Below are positions 20,141-29,528 of a stretch of 64,000 bases of DNA, piece by piece. The notes below the pieces were generated by a model, which saw nothing but the letters and a program-made list of their open reading frames with translations, had not been told where the DNA came from and made no database searches. Where the stretch lies: the NCBI RefSeq assembly GCF_014303735.1, contig NZ_CP060296.1, positions 248,001-312,000 of the forward strand, given 5' to 3'. Source of the DNA: Variovorax sp. PAMC28562 (GTDB lineage: Bacteria; Pseudomonadota; Gammaproteobacteria; Burkholderiales; Burkholderiaceae_C). A program made the position numbers and the translations under genes. The stretch's first letter is position 1, and every line of letters begins with the position of its first letter.

Positions 20141-21543
20141 GCCAGGCACTCAACGAACTGACTGCGCGCGAGCTGGTCGAAGCCTACCGCGATCGCGCGC
20201 TTTCGCCGGTCGAGGTGACGCAGGCGGTGCTCGCGCACGTCGAGCGTTGGGAGCCGCACCTGCAGGCGACGTACCTGCTGCGTCCCGAGTCCGCGCTCGA
20301 GCAGGCGCGCGCATCGGAAACGCGCTGGCGCAACGGTTCACCGCTCGGCCCGCTCGACGGTGTGCCGACCACCATCAAGGAAAACATCGCGACGCGCGGT
20401 GATCCGCTGCCGGCCGGCACCGCGGCAGTCGAGTTGCGCCCCGCCCCCGCAGACGCGCCTCCGTCGGCCCGCCTGAAAGAAAGCGGCGCAGTGATCGTCT
20501 CGAAAACGACGATGCCCGACTACGGCATGTTGTCGTCGGGCCTGTCGAGCTTTCATACGCTGGCGCGCAACCCATGGGACTTGAGCAAGACACCCGGCGG
20601 CTCAAGCGCCGGCGCAGGTGCTGCCGCAGCCGCCGGCTACGGACCGCTGCACATTGGCACCGACATCGGCGGATCGTTGCGCCTGCCGGCCGGCTGGTGC
20701 GGCATCTTCACGCTCAAGCCGAGTCTGGGTCGTATTCCGATCGACCCGCCGTACATGGGTCGCTCCGCCGGTCCCATGACGCGCACCGTGGGCGATGCGG
20801 CGTTGATGATGGAAGTGCTGGCACTGCCGGATGCGCGCGACAGCATGAGCTTGCCGGCACAAGACATCGCATGGTCTTCGAGCGAAGTGGCCGTCGACTT
20901 CTTGAAGGGGCTGCGCATCGGCTTGCTGCTCGATGCCGGCTGCGGCCTGGCGGTCGAGCCCGAGATCAAGGCGGCCATCGAAAATGCAGCGCGCCTCTTC
21001 GAACAAGCCGGCGCCATCGTCGAGCCGATGCAGCCCTTTATGTCGCAGGCCATGCTCGACGGCATGGATCACCTGTGGCGCATGCGCTCGCTTGTCGACA
21101 TGAGCACGCTGCCGCCTGAGCGACGCGCCAAAGTGCTGCCGTACATTCTTCAGTGGGCCGAGAGCGCCGCCGGGTTCAGCGGCGAACATGTGTTCCGTGC
21201 CCTCAGTCAGTTCCATGCGACCCGCGTGGCGTCGGTCGATGCCTGTGCGAAGTACGACTACGTGATCTCGCCCGTTTCGCCCAACATGCCGGCCCCCGCC
21301 GACCATGCATCGCCGACCAACGATCCGTTGCGGCCGCTGGAGCACATCGGCTTCACGGTGCCGTACAACATGTCGGAGCAGCCGGCGTCATCGATCAACT
21401 GCGGTTACAGCGCGGCGGGTTTGCCCATCGGGCTGCAGATCGCCGGACAACGCTTCGACGACCTGGGCGTACTCAAGGTGTCGCGCGCTTTCGAGCTGAT
21501 TCGCGAGCCGCAACGCGCATGGCCGCAACCGCCGAAAAACTGA
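20137..21543 (+). CDS. Amidase (amidase signature family)
   Basis: Hydrolyses an unknown amide; probably cytoplasmic, as no signal peptide is seen. The 468-residue protein carries the full Ser-cisSer-Lys triad. Lys81 lies in GVPTTIKENIATRG, cis-Ser156 in TPGGSSAGA, and the nucleophile Ser180 in GTDIGGSLRLPAG. The GTG start overlaps the binding-protein stop (GTGA). The two are therefore translated together, and the enzyme probably acts on the imported substrate. Related enzymes include aryl acylamidases and GatA-like proteins; no gatB or gatC is nearby. Confidence 0.92.
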   Translation: MSQALNELTARELVEAYRDRALSPVEVTQAVLAHVERWEPHLQATYLLRPESALEQARASETRWRNGSPLGPLDGVPTTIKENIATRGDPLPAGTAAVELRPAPADAPPSARLKESGAVIVSKTTMPDYGMLSSGLSSFHTLARNPWDLSKTPGGSSAGAGAAAAAGYGPLHIGTDIGGSLRLPAGWCGIFTLKPSLGRIPIDPPYMGRSAGPMTRTVGDAALMMEVLALPDARDSMSLPAQDIAWSSSEVAVDFLKGLRIGLLLDAGCGLAVEPEIKAAIENAARLFEQAGAIVEPMQPFMSQAMLDGMDHLWRMRSLVDMSTLPPERRAKVLPYILQWAESAAGFSGEHVFRALSQFHATRVASVDACAKYDYVISPVSPNMPAPADHASPTNDPLRPLEHIGFTVPYNMSEQPASSINCGYSAAGLPIGLQIAGQRFDDLGVLKVSRAFELIREPQRAWPQPPKN

Positions 21544-21574
21544 GAACCCGGTCGATTCCGCGACTCGCACGCAG

Positions 21575-22936
21575 ATGCTCACGACAGACAGTCTCGGCAA
21601 CCCGTTGACCCTCGACGACGAGGCCAGCCGGGCCTTGGTCGACGACTTCGTCATGGGCTTCATCTCGACCGAGGGCCGGGCCGCCAACTTGCTGGCCACC
21701 GCCGACACCGACCTGAGCCCGATCGTGCAGGCGTATGCGGCGACGCTGCATCTGTTCGCGGAGTCGCGCGATGCGGTCGCCAACGCGACGCCGTACCTCG
21801 ACCGGGCGAAGGCGGGTGCGACCGACAATGCGCGCGCCACATCGCGCGAGCGCCGCTACATCGCAGCCGTCGAAGCATGGGCTGCCGGCGACACCGCGCG
21901 CGCCATCGCGCTGCACACCGAGCAGGCGCGCGAACACCCGCGCGACCTCGTGTCGCTCAAGCTCGGCCAATACCACTGCTTCAACACCGGCGACTGCCCC
22001 GGCATGCTGCGGCTGGCACTGGCTGCCCTGCCCGCTGCGGCCGATATTCCGTACATGCACGGCATGGCCGCTTTCGGCTACGAACAGTGCCACCTGATGC
22101 GCAAGGCCGAGGCGAGTGCGCGCCGAGCCATCGCCATGTGCCGCAAGGAGCCCTGGGCACATCACGCGCTGGGGCACGTCATGCTGACCGAGGGCCGGCT
22201 CACCGAAGGGCTGGCGTTCATGCAGGACGTGAGCGACACCTGGACTGGTCTCAACTCGTTCATGGTCACGCACAACTGGTGGCACGTGGCGCTGTTCCTC
22301 ATCGATCTCGGCCGTGATGCCGAGGCACTGGATATCTACGACCGGCAAGTGTGGGGTGTAGCCAAGGACTACTCGCAGGACCAGATCGGTGCGGTGTCCC
22401 TGCTGGCCCGCTTCGAACTCGCGGGCATCGACGTCGGACATCGGTGGAACGATGTGGCCGGCTACCTGCCGCGCCGGCTCGACGACCATGTGCTGCCGTT
22501 TCTGGACCTGCAATACCTGTACGGCCTGGCACGCGCCGATCGCCCCGAAGCCGACACGCTGCTGCGCAACATCGAAGCCTTTGCACCGCACGCGCCGGCG
22601 TCGACGCGTTCAGCCTGGCAACGCGTGTGCGTGCCGGCCGCCATGGGCTTGATGGCGCACGCACGTGGCGACTTCGTGACCACCATCGAAGCACTCGGCC
22701 AGGCTTTGCCGCGACTGGTCGAGATCGGCGGCAGCCATGCGCAGCGCGATCTGTTCGAACAGGTTTATCTCGACGCGCTGGTGTGTTGCGGCACCGAGGC
22801 CACGCTGACAGGTGCGCAAGGCGTGCTGCAACAGCAGCTCAATGGACAACCCGAATCGCTCCGGTTGCGCCGGCAGACAGCGGCGGTGTACGTGCGCCTC
22901 GGCCTGGACACGATGGTCACCACACCGGACAGCTAG
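21575..22936 (+). CDS. TTC38-like tetratricopeptide-repeat protein
   Basis: A 453-residue, all-helical TPR protein resembling the family named after human TTC38, whose function is unknown. The clearest family marks are HALGHVMLTEGRLTEG (about 197-212) and the central HNWWHVALFLIDLGR (233-247). No signal peptide is seen, so it is probably cytoplasmic. It begins 31 bases after the amidase stop on the same strand and closes the ABC-transporter operon, so it is probably connected with the same substrate. A scaffold role or an uncharacterised enzyme are both possible. Confidence 0.85.
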   Translation: MLTTDSLGNPLTLDDEASRALVDDFVMGFISTEGRAANLLATADTDLSPIVQAYAATLHLFAESRDAVANATPYLDRAKAGATDNARATSRERRYIAAVEAWAAGDTARAIALHTEQAREHPRDLVSLKLGQYHCFNTGDCPGMLRLALAALPAAADIPYMHGMAAFGYEQCHLMRKAEASARRAIAMCRKEPWAHHALGHVMLTEGRLTEGLAFMQDVSDTWTGLNSFMVTHNWWHVALFLIDLGRDAEALDIYDRQVWGVAKDYSQDQIGAVSLLARFELAGIDVGHRWNDVAGYLPRRLDDHVLPFLDLQYLYGLARADRPEADTLLRNIEAFAPHAPASTRSAWQRVCVPAAMGLMAHARGDFVTTIEALGQALPRLVEIGGSHAQRDLFEQVYLDALVCCGTEATLTGAQGVLQQQLNGQPESLRLRRQTAAVYVRLGLDTMVTTPDS

Positions 22937-22951
22937 CGAGTCCCGGTGCTG

Positions 22952-23650
22952 CTAGCGCTTGGGCAGGTGCCGCGTCTGGTCGTATGTCGGCTGCGCCGGC
23001 AGATCGTCGAGGTGCCGTGTGTCGGCCCAGTCGAGAATCTCGATGCTTGTCGGCACCGCCGCATCGGCGATGCGAACACGATTGAACCCGGCATTCGGAA
23101 TATCGCTGCGACGCGGCCCGCTCAGGCCCAGGCCATTGGCGGTGCGCCACACCATGTCGAGCACGCCACCGTGGGTCACGACCAGCACGCACTGGCCCGC
23201 ATGGAGCGCCGCGATGTCACCGAGCGCGCCCATGATGCGCGCATGAAAATCGCGCGCATTCTCGCCCTCGGGCATCGCGTGGTCCTCGCGAAACTCCAGC
23301 CACTGCTCCCATGCACGCGGATGCAGGTTCTGGATTTCATCGGCACGCATGCCCTCGACAAGGCCGAAGTTCTGCTCCCGCAGCGAGACACGCGTCAAGA
23401 CGGACAGGCTCAGTTGCTGAGCGGCCGGCGCAGCCGTTTGCTGCGCTCGCATGAGGTCGCTGCTGAGCAGATGCTGCACCGTCTCGCCTGCCAGTCGCAG
23501 GCCGAGACGACGCGCCTGCTCGTGCCCCATGTCGTTCAACGGCACGTCGATATGACCCTGGAATCGCAACTCGCGATTCCAGTCGGTCTCGCCGTGGCGA
23601 ATGAGGATGATTTCGGTGGCGGAAGGAGATGCGGTGATGGGCGTTGGCAT
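22952..23650 (-). CDS. Histidine phosphatase family protein
   Basis: A phosphoglycerate-mutase-like phosphatase of 232 residues. It has the phospho-accepting His19 in IRHGETDWN, Arg68 in SSDLMRAQQTA, the acid Glu92 in REQNFG, and the second His160 in VVTHGG. Relatives include GpmB, CobC and broad-specificity phosphatases, and the substrate cannot be told. It is convergent with the TTC38-like gene (15 bases apart) and divergent from the alpha/beta hydrolase. Confidence 0.9.
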   Translation of the reverse strand: MPTPITASPSATEIILIRHGETDWNRELRFQGHIDVPLNDMGHEQARRLGLRLAGETVQHLLSSDLMRAQQTAAPAAQQLSLSVLTRVSLREQNFGLVEGMRADEIQNLHPRAWEQWLEFREDHAMPEGENARDFHARIMGALGDIAALHAGQCVLVVTHGGVLDMVWRTANGLGLSGPRRSDIPNAGFNRVRIADAAVPTSIEILDWADTRHLDDLPAQPTYDQTRHLPKR

Positions 23651-23774
23651 GAACGTCTATTTTCCCTTGCAACTGCGACGACCGTGTTGCGCCTCTTCGA
23701 CGACTTCGACGACTTTCATCGGCATGCTCTAGCGACCGCCAATGGCACACCGCCGCTTCGCCGAAAATCGCCTG

Positions 23775-24500
23775 ATGACCTCGCTCACCCGCCCCGTCCG
23801 CCTTGTTCTTCTTCCCGGTCTTGCCTGCGATGCGCGCTTGTGGCGCGATCAACTTCCCGTGTTGCCGGCGGCGCTCGAAACAAAGGTCAGCGATGCAGCG
23901 ACGCGCTACGGCACCATCCCCTCGATGGCCGCCGCAGTGCTCCGCGAGAACGCCGGTCTGCTCATTTTGTGCGGTGCCTCGATGGGCGGAATGATCGCCA
24001 TGGAAGCCGCGCGACAAGCGCCCGAGCGCGTCGTCGGGCTGGCATTGCTCGGCACCAACGCACAACCTGAAGGCGCTGAAACCTACGCATTGCGCGAAGC
24101 GGCCATCGAACTGTTCGAGCGCGGCGACGTGCGCGACGTGATCGAGCCGAACATCGTGTTCGCTTTTCATCGGGCACAGGCGACCGACCGCGAACTCACG
24201 CAGCGGTACCTGCAAATCGTGCTGGACGCGGGCGCCGTGCAACTCATCCGCCAGAACCGCGCCGTGATGCAGCGGCCCGATGCGCGCACGCACCTTCCTT
24301 CGTTGCGCTGCCCGGTGCTGGTGATGTGCGGTGACAGCGACACCTTGACGCCGCCTGCCTGCTCACGCGAAATCGCCGCGTTGGTGCCGCAAGCAGAGGT
24401 GGTGTGGGTACCGCAATGCGGCCACATGCTGACGATGGAAAAGCCGGCGCTGGTCAACGCCGCCCTGGTCGACTGGCTCGAACGCGTCAGCGCAGCCTGA
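23775..24500 (+). CDS. Alpha/beta-fold hydrolase
   Basis: A 241-residue alpha/beta hydrolase with an oxyanion segment LLPGLACDARLW. The nucleophile Ser69 lies in the elbow CGASMGG, the acid is in CGDSDTLTPP, and the catalytic His is in PQCGHMLTMEKP. The substrate is unknown. An in-frame ATG at 23742 would add 11 residues. I prefer 23775 because the family usually begins shortly before the first beta strand. It is convergent with pxpA (8-base gap). Confidence 0.88.
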   Translation: MTSLTRPVRLVLLPGLACDARLWRDQLPVLPAALETKVSDAATRYGTIPSMAAAVLRENAGLLILCGASMGGMIAMEAARQAPERVVGLALLGTNAQPEGAETYALREAAIELFERGDVRDVIEPNIVFAFHRAQATDRELTQRYLQIVLDAGAVQLIRQNRAVMQRPDARTHLPSLRCPVLVMCGDSDTLTPPACSREIAALVPQAEVVWVPQCGHMLTMEKPALVNAALVDWLERVSAA

Positions 24501-24508
24501 ACACGCCA

Positions 24509-25243
24509 TCAGGCGTGCACGGCAATGCCTTCTTCGAGCAGCCGCTCGCGGATGCGTTTGGCAAAAGCCAGCGCATGCGCGCCATCGCCGTGCAGACACA
24601 CGGTCTGCGCATTGACCGCGACGATGCTGCCGTCGATGGCCGTCACCTGGTGGTCGCGCACCAGCGACAGGGTCTGCGCCAACGACTGTGCTTCGTCTTC
24701 GATGAGCGCGCCGGGCTGGCTGCGCGGCACCAGGCTGCCATCGGACTGGTAGCCGCGGTCGGCAAAGACTTCTTCGACCGGCGTCAGGCCGGCCTTTCGC
24801 GCCGCATCGATCATCCCGCTGCCCGCCAGCCCGAAGAACTTGAGCGAAGGATCGAAGCGGCGCACCGCCTCGCAAATAGCGGCGGCGAGTTCGGGCTCTT
24901 TCGCCGCCTGGTTGTAGAGCTGGCCATGCGGCTTGACGTGGACCAACGTACCGCCCTCGGCCTTGACGATCGCAGCCAGCGCGCCGATCTGATACAGCAC
25001 GCCAGCGGTGATCTCGTCTGGCGGCAAGTGCATGGTGCTGCGGCCGAAGTTCGCTCGATCGGGAAAGCTCGGATGCGCGCCGATCGCGACGCCGTGCCGG
25101 ATGGCCCAGCGCACGCATTGCTGCATGGTCTTTGCGTCGCCAGCATGCCAGCCGCATGCGATGTTGGCCGAACTCACCAGCGCGAGAAGCGCTTCATCGC
25201 TGCCGGCGCCTTCGCCAAGGTCGGCGTTCAAATCAATCTGCAT
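24509..25243 (-). CDS. pxpA: 5-oxoprolinase subunit A (LamB/YcsF family)
   Basis: Part of the bacterial ATP-dependent 5-oxoprolinase PxpABC, which opens 5-oxoproline (pyroglutamate) to glutamate and disposes of a damage product of glutamine and glutamate. The 244-residue protein begins [12 protein letters not shown], with the conserved [10 protein letters not shown] (about 27-36), GAHPSFPDR and [10 protein letters not shown] segments. Its start overlaps pxpC by 11 bases, and it is the last gene of the minus-strand coaD-pxpB-pxpC-pxpA series. Confidence 0.95.
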   Translation of the reverse strand: MQIDLNADLGEGAGSDEALLALVSSANIACGWHAGDAKTMQQCVRWAIRHGVAIGAHPSFPDRANFGRSTMHLPPDEITAGVLYQIGALAAIVKAEGGTLVHVKPHGQLYNQAAKEPELAAAICEAVRRFDPSLKFFGLAGSGMIDAARKAGLTPVEEVFADRGYQSDGSLVPRSQPGALIEDEAQSLAQTLSLVRDHQVTAIDGSIVAVNAQTVCLHGDGAHALAFAKRIRERLLEEGIAVHA

Positions 25244-26300
25244 GGCTTGTTCCTTCGATCACCTCTCGGGGCAATGGTTCGACCACCGCATTCTGGGACG
25301 ACACCGGCCAGCCTGCAGAAGCGAGGCCTTGATCGACCTGCGCCAGATACCGTTGCTGTCCATCCCACGCCGCCAGCGCTTCGGTGGCATCGACTCGCAC
25401 CATCTGCAGTCGGCCGTTGAGCGGCGCCTGCGCCAGCTTCCACAAGTCCGCGCGAATCACCACGCCGACGCGCGGATAGCCGCCAGTGGTTTGCGAATCG
25501 CCCATCAGGATGATCGGCTTGCCCGACGGGGGCACCTGAACAGTCCCCGGAATGACGCCCGCCGACAGCATGTCGACGTTGCGCTTGCGCCTGAGTTCGG
25601 GCCCATCGAGCCGGCTGCCCATGCGGTTGCTCTGCGGCGTCACGCGCCATGTCGCGCTCCATAGCAACTCTCGCGAAGCGACGGTGAACTGATCGAACTC
25701 GGGGCCGGGCATCACGCGCAACGGGATCGGCGCATTGGCGCTCACGTGATGGCCGTCGATACCCCAGCCCGGCGCGCGCAACCCAAAAGCGCGACGCCTC
25801 AACAACGCCTGGGTCAACGTCGAAACGCCGATCGGCAAGCGGTCGCCCTTCTTCAATGCGCGGCCCTGATGACCACCGAACCCAGCCTTGAGATCGGTGC
25901 TGCGCGAGCCGAGTATCTGCACCACGTCGATGCCGCCGGCCACTGCGAGCCAGCTGCGCAGGCCCTGCTTGGCGCTCTTGGCGTTGGCGCCGGCGAGCAC
26001 CAGGTTCTGCCCGGCGGACACCGGCACGCTCCAGTTCGGCCAGAGCGGAAAGCCATCGAGCGTCGCACCGAAATCGTCACCCGCCAGTGCGATGCGTGTG
26101 TGGGTCTCGAAGCGAAATTCGCAACGACCCATCGTCAATTCGAGCCCGGCCGCGTTGTCGTCGTTGCCGACCAGCCGGTTGGCCAGCGTCAACGCCAGCG
26201 CATCGAGCGCACCGCCCGGGCAGATGCCGAACTGCCGATGACCGTAGCGCCCCAAATCCTGCACCGACGACAGCATGCCGGGCCGCACGACGACGATCAT
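25233..26300 (-). CDS. pxpC: 5-oxoprolinase subunit C
   Basis: Biotin-dependent-carboxyltransferase-like subunit of 5-oxoprolinase, 355 residues. It begins [20 protein letters not shown] and contains the conserved [16 protein letters not shown] stretch and the region around [10 protein letters not shown]. The C-terminal [14 protein letters not shown] is a family hallmark. It is coupled to pxpB by an ATGA overlap and to pxpA by an 11-base overlap, as expected for subunits made together. Confidence 0.94.
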   Translation of the reverse strand: MIVVVRPGMLSSVQDLGRYGHRQFGICPGGALDALALTLANRLVGNDDNAAGLELTMGRCEFRFETHTRIALAGDDFGATLDGFPLWPNWSVPVSAGQNLVLAGANAKSAKQGLRSWLAVAGGIDVVQILGSRSTDLKAGFGGHQGRALKKGDRLPIGVSTLTQALLRRRAFGLRAPGWGIDGHHVSANAPIPLRVMPGPEFDQFTVASRELLWSATWRVTPQSNRMGSRLDGPELRRKRNVDMLSAGVIPGTVQVPPSGKPIILMGDSQTTGGYPRVGVVIRADLWKLAQAPLNGRLQMVRVDATEALAAWDGQQRYLAQVDQGLASAGWPVSSQNAVVEPLPREVIEGTSHAD

Positions 26301-26962
26301 GGTTGCACGCTTTCGGCGACGAAGCGCACGCGATCACCGGGACGCAGCAAGGTCGGCGGTTCGTTCTTCGGGTCGAACAGCTCGATCGACGTGCGGCCGA
26401 TCAGCTGCCAGCCCCCGGGCGACATCAGCGGATAGATGCCGGTCTGCTCGCCACCGATGCCGACCGAGCGTGCCGGCACCGCGGTCCGCGGCTCTGCGCG
26501 ACGCGGCGTTGCAAGCGCTGTCGGCAAGCCGCCCATGAAAGCGAAGCCGGGCAAAAACCCGAGGAAGTAAACGATGTAGTCGGCGGCCGCATGGCGCTGC
26601 ACCACCTCGGCCGGCGTGAGGCCCGTGTGAGCTGCGACGTCGGCCAGGTCGGGGCCGTCTTCGCCGCCATAGCGCACCGGAATCTCGATCTGCCGGCCTT
26701 CGATGGCAGTGGCGGCGAGTTGCGGCCACGCTGCGAAGACCTGTATCTCGAGCTCGGAAGCCTCGATCTCGAGTGGGTCGAACAGCAGGGTCAGATTGTT
26801 CATGCCCGGCAGCACTTCATGCACACCGCGCCAGCGCGATGCTTCGCTGGCGAGCGCCCAGATTTTCTGTTGCTGTGCCAGCGTGGCCGGCGCGGGTAAC
26901 TCGCAGAGCAAGGCTGCATCGCCGAGCGAGTGCAGGCGGGGCGGCTCGGCCGACATCACCAT
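26297..26962 (-). CDS. pxpB: 5-oxoprolinase subunit B
   Basis: Carboxyltransferase-domain subunit 1 of 5-oxoprolinase, 221 residues. Family segments include LHSLGDAALLCEL near the N-terminus, RYGGEDGPDLADVAAHTGL and FLGFLPGFAFMGGLP. Its ATG at 26962 follows the coaD stop codon with no intervening base. A second ATG two codons on is equally close. The stop overlaps pxpC (ATGA). Confidence 0.94.
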   Translation of the reverse strand: MVMSAEPPRLHSLGDAALLCELPAPATLAQQQKIWALASEASRWRGVHEVLPGMNNLTLLFDPLEIEASELEIQVFAAWPQLAATAIEGRQIEIPVRYGGEDGPDLADVAAHTGLTPAEVVQRHAAADYIVYFLGFLPGFAFMGGLPTALATPRRAEPRTAVPARSVGIGGEQTGIYPLMSPGGWQLIGRTSIELFDPKNEPPTLLRPGDRVRFVAESVQP

Positions 26963-27466
26963 CTATTCGCGGCCCAGGCTGCGGACTTTGGCGATGAGTT
27001 CGGTCTGCACGCTGGGCGAAACGAACTTGTCGACTTCACCGCCGAGCATCGCAATCTCGCGCACGAAGGTGCTGGAGATGAACTGGTATTTGTCGCTAGG
27101 CGTGAGGAACACGGTCTCGACGTTGGGCATGAGGGAGCGGTTCATGCCTGCGAGCTGGAACTCGTAGTCGAAGTCGGTGACAGCGCGCAGGCCGCGCACC
27201 ATCGCCTTGCCGCCGCGCGCCACCACGAAGTCGCGCAACAGGCCCGAAAAACTTTCCACGGTCACCTGGTCGCTGTAGGGCTCGACGGCCTGCTGCGCCA
27301 TCTGGATGCGCTCTTGCAGCGAGAACAGCGCCTTTTTGTGATGGCCGGCCGCAACCGCGACGATCACCTTCGAAAAAAGCTGGGTGGCACGTCGCACCAC
27401 GTCTTCGTGGCCGAGAGTGATGGGGTCGAAGGTACCGGGGTAAACCGCGATCACGTTGCTGGTCAT
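26963..27466 (-). CDS. coaD: Phosphopantetheine adenylyltransferase
   Basis: Penultimate step of coenzyme A synthesis. The 167-residue protein begins [20 protein letters not shown], with the nucleotidyltransferase TxGH motif at 17-20 and the [18 protein letters not shown] segment. I chose the ATG at 27466 because AAGGAG lies eight bases upstream. A GTG three codons earlier sits directly against that ribosome-binding site. It lies after rsmD, the common rsmD-coaD pairing, and abuts pxpB with no gap. Confidence 0.96.
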   Translation of the reverse strand: MTSNVIAVYPGTFDPITLGHEDVVRRATQLFSKVIVAVAAGHHKKALFSLQERIQMAQQAVEPYSDQVTVESFSGLLRDFVVARGGKAMVRGLRAVTDFDYEFQLAGMNRSLMPNVETVFLTPSDKYQFISSTFVREIAMLGGEVDKFVSPSVQTELIAKVRSLGRE

Positions 27467-27505
27467 GGGCTCCACTCCTTCGGCCTTCGCGGCCGGGTCG
27501 GCGGA

Positions 27506-28165
27506 TTATGCAGCGCTGGCCGGGCCCTTTCGCAGCAGATGGGCGTGCACCGCCCCGGCCTTCAGGTGTCGGTAGACATGAAGGCCGAGCGGCGCCAGCT
27601 CTTCGTCGTTCCAGAGACGTGCGGCTTCGAGATAGACCGCGCCATCGTCGTGTACCGCGCGCGCCGCGGCACGCAACGCCGGCTCATACAGCGCCGGGCT
27701 TTCGAAAGGCGGGTCGAGAAACACCGCATGCATTGAATTGGCCGTCGTGCGCTCGAGTGCCGTAACGCCATTGCCGCGCTCGACGCGCACCGCCTCGGCC
27801 GCAAGCTTGGTTTTGAGCTTGAGCAACTGGTCGACGAGCGCGGATTCCTGATCGACCAGCAGCACGCTGACGGCACCGCGCGACGCCGCTTCGAGCCCAA
27901 GCGCGCCGGTGCCGGCAAACGCATCGATGCAGTGCCAGCCGGGCAGAGCGCCGCCGGTAGCGCCGGATGAAGCGCCCGCAAGGCTGGCGAGCCAGTTGAA
28001 CAACGTCTCGCGAACCCGGTCGGGCGTCGGACGCAGCCCCGGTTTGTCGGCGACGGCGAGGCGCGTGCGCTTCCACTGGCCGCCGATGATGCGGACCTCA
28101 TGCGGTCGTTTGTCGGCGCGGCCCGTCGGCTGAACGCGTGCTTTGGTCTTGTCTGGTTTTTTCAT
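27506..28165 (-). CDS. rsmD: 16S rRNA (guanine966-N2)-methyltransferase RsmD
   Basis: Methylates G966 of 16S rRNA in the 30S subunit. The 219-residue protein has a basic N-terminal segment and the family start RIIGGQWKRTRL. The SAM-binding motif is DAFAGTGALGLEAASRG (about 81-97), and the catalytic DPPF motif is at 151-154. The ATG at 28165 overlaps the stop of the upstream M16-like gene (ATGA); this start gives a family-length protein. coaD follows 39 bases downstream. Confidence 0.95.
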   Translation of the reverse strand: MKKPDKTKARVQPTGRADKRPHEVRIIGGQWKRTRLAVADKPGLRPTPDRVRETLFNWLASLAGASSGATGGALPGWHCIDAFAGTGALGLEAASRGAVSVLLVDQESALVDQLLKLKTKLAAEAVRVERGNGVTALERTTANSMHAVFLDPPFESPALYEPALRAAARAVHDDGAVYLEAARLWNDEELAPLGLHVYRHLKAGAVHAHLLRKGPASAA

Positions 28166-29523
28166 GGCTTGGCGCCGACGATAACCGTGACCATGCGCTC
28201 GGGCTGCAATTTGCGGGCAAACGCGGCCTTGATGTCGGCCGCAGTGATCGCGTTCATGCGCGTGGTCCAGGTGTCGAGGTAGTCGAAAGGCAGGTCGTAC
28301 CAGGCAATGTTGGCGATGTTGCCGAGCAGCTTCTTGTTGCTGTCGAGAAGCAGCGGAAACCCACCGACGACGTTGTCCTTGGCAGCCTTGAGTTCGGCCT
28401 CGGTCGGGCCATCGGCAACGAACTTCGCAAGCACTTCGCGCGACACCTTCACGGCTTCGTCGGCCTGGTCGGGCCGCGTCTGGAAGCCGATGCGAAAGGC
28501 GCCGGCCTCCAGCCCCGGCGCAAAGCCGCTGTAGATGCTGTAGGTGAGTCCGCGCTTCTCGCGCACCTGCTCGGTCAGCCGCGACACGAATCCGCCGCCA
28601 CCCAACACGTAGTTGCCAAGGTTCAACGCGAAGTGATCGGGATCGTTGCGCCGGTAGCCCGGTTGCCCGATGACGACCTGCGCCTGTGCAGACTCGAAAG
28701 GAATGCGTTCTACCTTCGGTGCCGTGAGCGCGACCACCTGCGCAATGACAGGCAGCGTGGCGCAATTCGCGGTTTGCGGCAGTCGCGCCAGCAACGCCGT
28801 TGCTATCGCATCGGCCTGCGCTCGCGTCACTGCGCCGACGATGCTCAGCTTGGCGCGGCACGGCAGCATCAGCTCCACGTATCGCGCGCGCATGGTCGCA
28901 ACGTCGATGCGTGCCAGGGTGGCCTCATCGGTCTCCTGGCCGAGCGGATTGGACCCGTACACCGCATGCGCGAAGTTGCGTGCCGCGACGATGCCGGGCT
29001 TGGTGTTCGCCTCCTTGATGGCCGCGGTAAGGCGCTCGCGTTCTCGCTGCCAGACGTCGTCGGGGAAGGCGGGCTCGCCGATGACGCGTGCCGCCAGCGC
29101 AACGGCCTTGTCGAGCAACTTGGGATCGGAGAGGCTGCGCAGCGTGAAGCTAGTGCGCTCGGTGCCGGCACCGACGTTGAACTCGGCGCCCAGATCGGCC
29201 CAGGCTTCGCCCAGCGCGTTCTGGTCCATGGCAGGTGCACCGTCCACGGCACGAATGCCCTTTTCGACCATGTCTGCAGTGACGCCGGCCAGGCCCGCTT
29301 GCGCATCCGGGTCGCGGCGGCTGCCTGCATCGAAGTCGAGCTGCACATCGACGATGGGCAAGGTGCTGACGGCGCCGAGGTACACCTTGGCGCCGTTCGG
29401 CAGAGTCCAGTGCTGGATCGGAATGGCGGCCTGTGCACCCGAAACGGTAAGCGTCGCAGCGGCGGTCAACGCGGTCATGGCGGCCACGGCCGCGATCTTC
29501 TTGAAGGTCAACATGGGTTGCAT
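28162..29523 (-). CDS. Inactive M16-family peptidase homologue
   Basis: A 453-residue M16B-like protein with a signal peptide (about 1-32). The zinc-binding HxxEH motif is lost: the aligned positions are Gly80, Ala83 and Asp84. It keeps the C-terminal Arg-Tyr pair in EKRGLTYSIYSGF that helps substrate binding in M16 partners. It is therefore probably the non-catalytic half of a two-subunit periplasmic protease, with the active partner six bases upstream. Its stop overlaps rsmD (ATGA). Confidence 0.92.
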   Translation of the reverse strand: MQPMLTFKKIAAVAAMTALTAAATLTVSGAQAAIPIQHWTLPNGAKVYLGAVSTLPIVDVQLDFDAGSRRDPDAQAGLAGVTADMVEKGIRAVDGAPAMDQNALGEAWADLGAEFNVGAGTERTSFTLRSLSDPKLLDKAVALAARVIGEPAFPDDVWQRERERLTAAIKEANTKPGIVAARNFAHAVYGSNPLGQETDEATLARIDVATMRARYVELMLPCRAKLSIVGAVTRAQADAIATALLARLPQTANCATLPVIAQVVALTAPKVERIPFESAQAQVVIGQPGYRRNDPDHFALNLGNYVLGGGGFVSRLTEQVREKRGLTYSIYSGFAPGLEAGAFRIGFQTRPDQADEAVKVSREVLAKFVADGPTEAELKAAKDNVVGGFPLLLDSNKKLLGNIANIAWYDLPFDYLDTWTTRMNAITAADIKAAFARKLQPERMVTVIVGAKP

Positions 29524-29528
29524 TTCTT

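Noticed and set aside
18674..20149. Minus-strand open frame (491 codons) opposite the peptide-binding protein
   Set aside because: No family features and no ribosome-binding site; the plus-strand frame has a signal peptide and the SBP signature.
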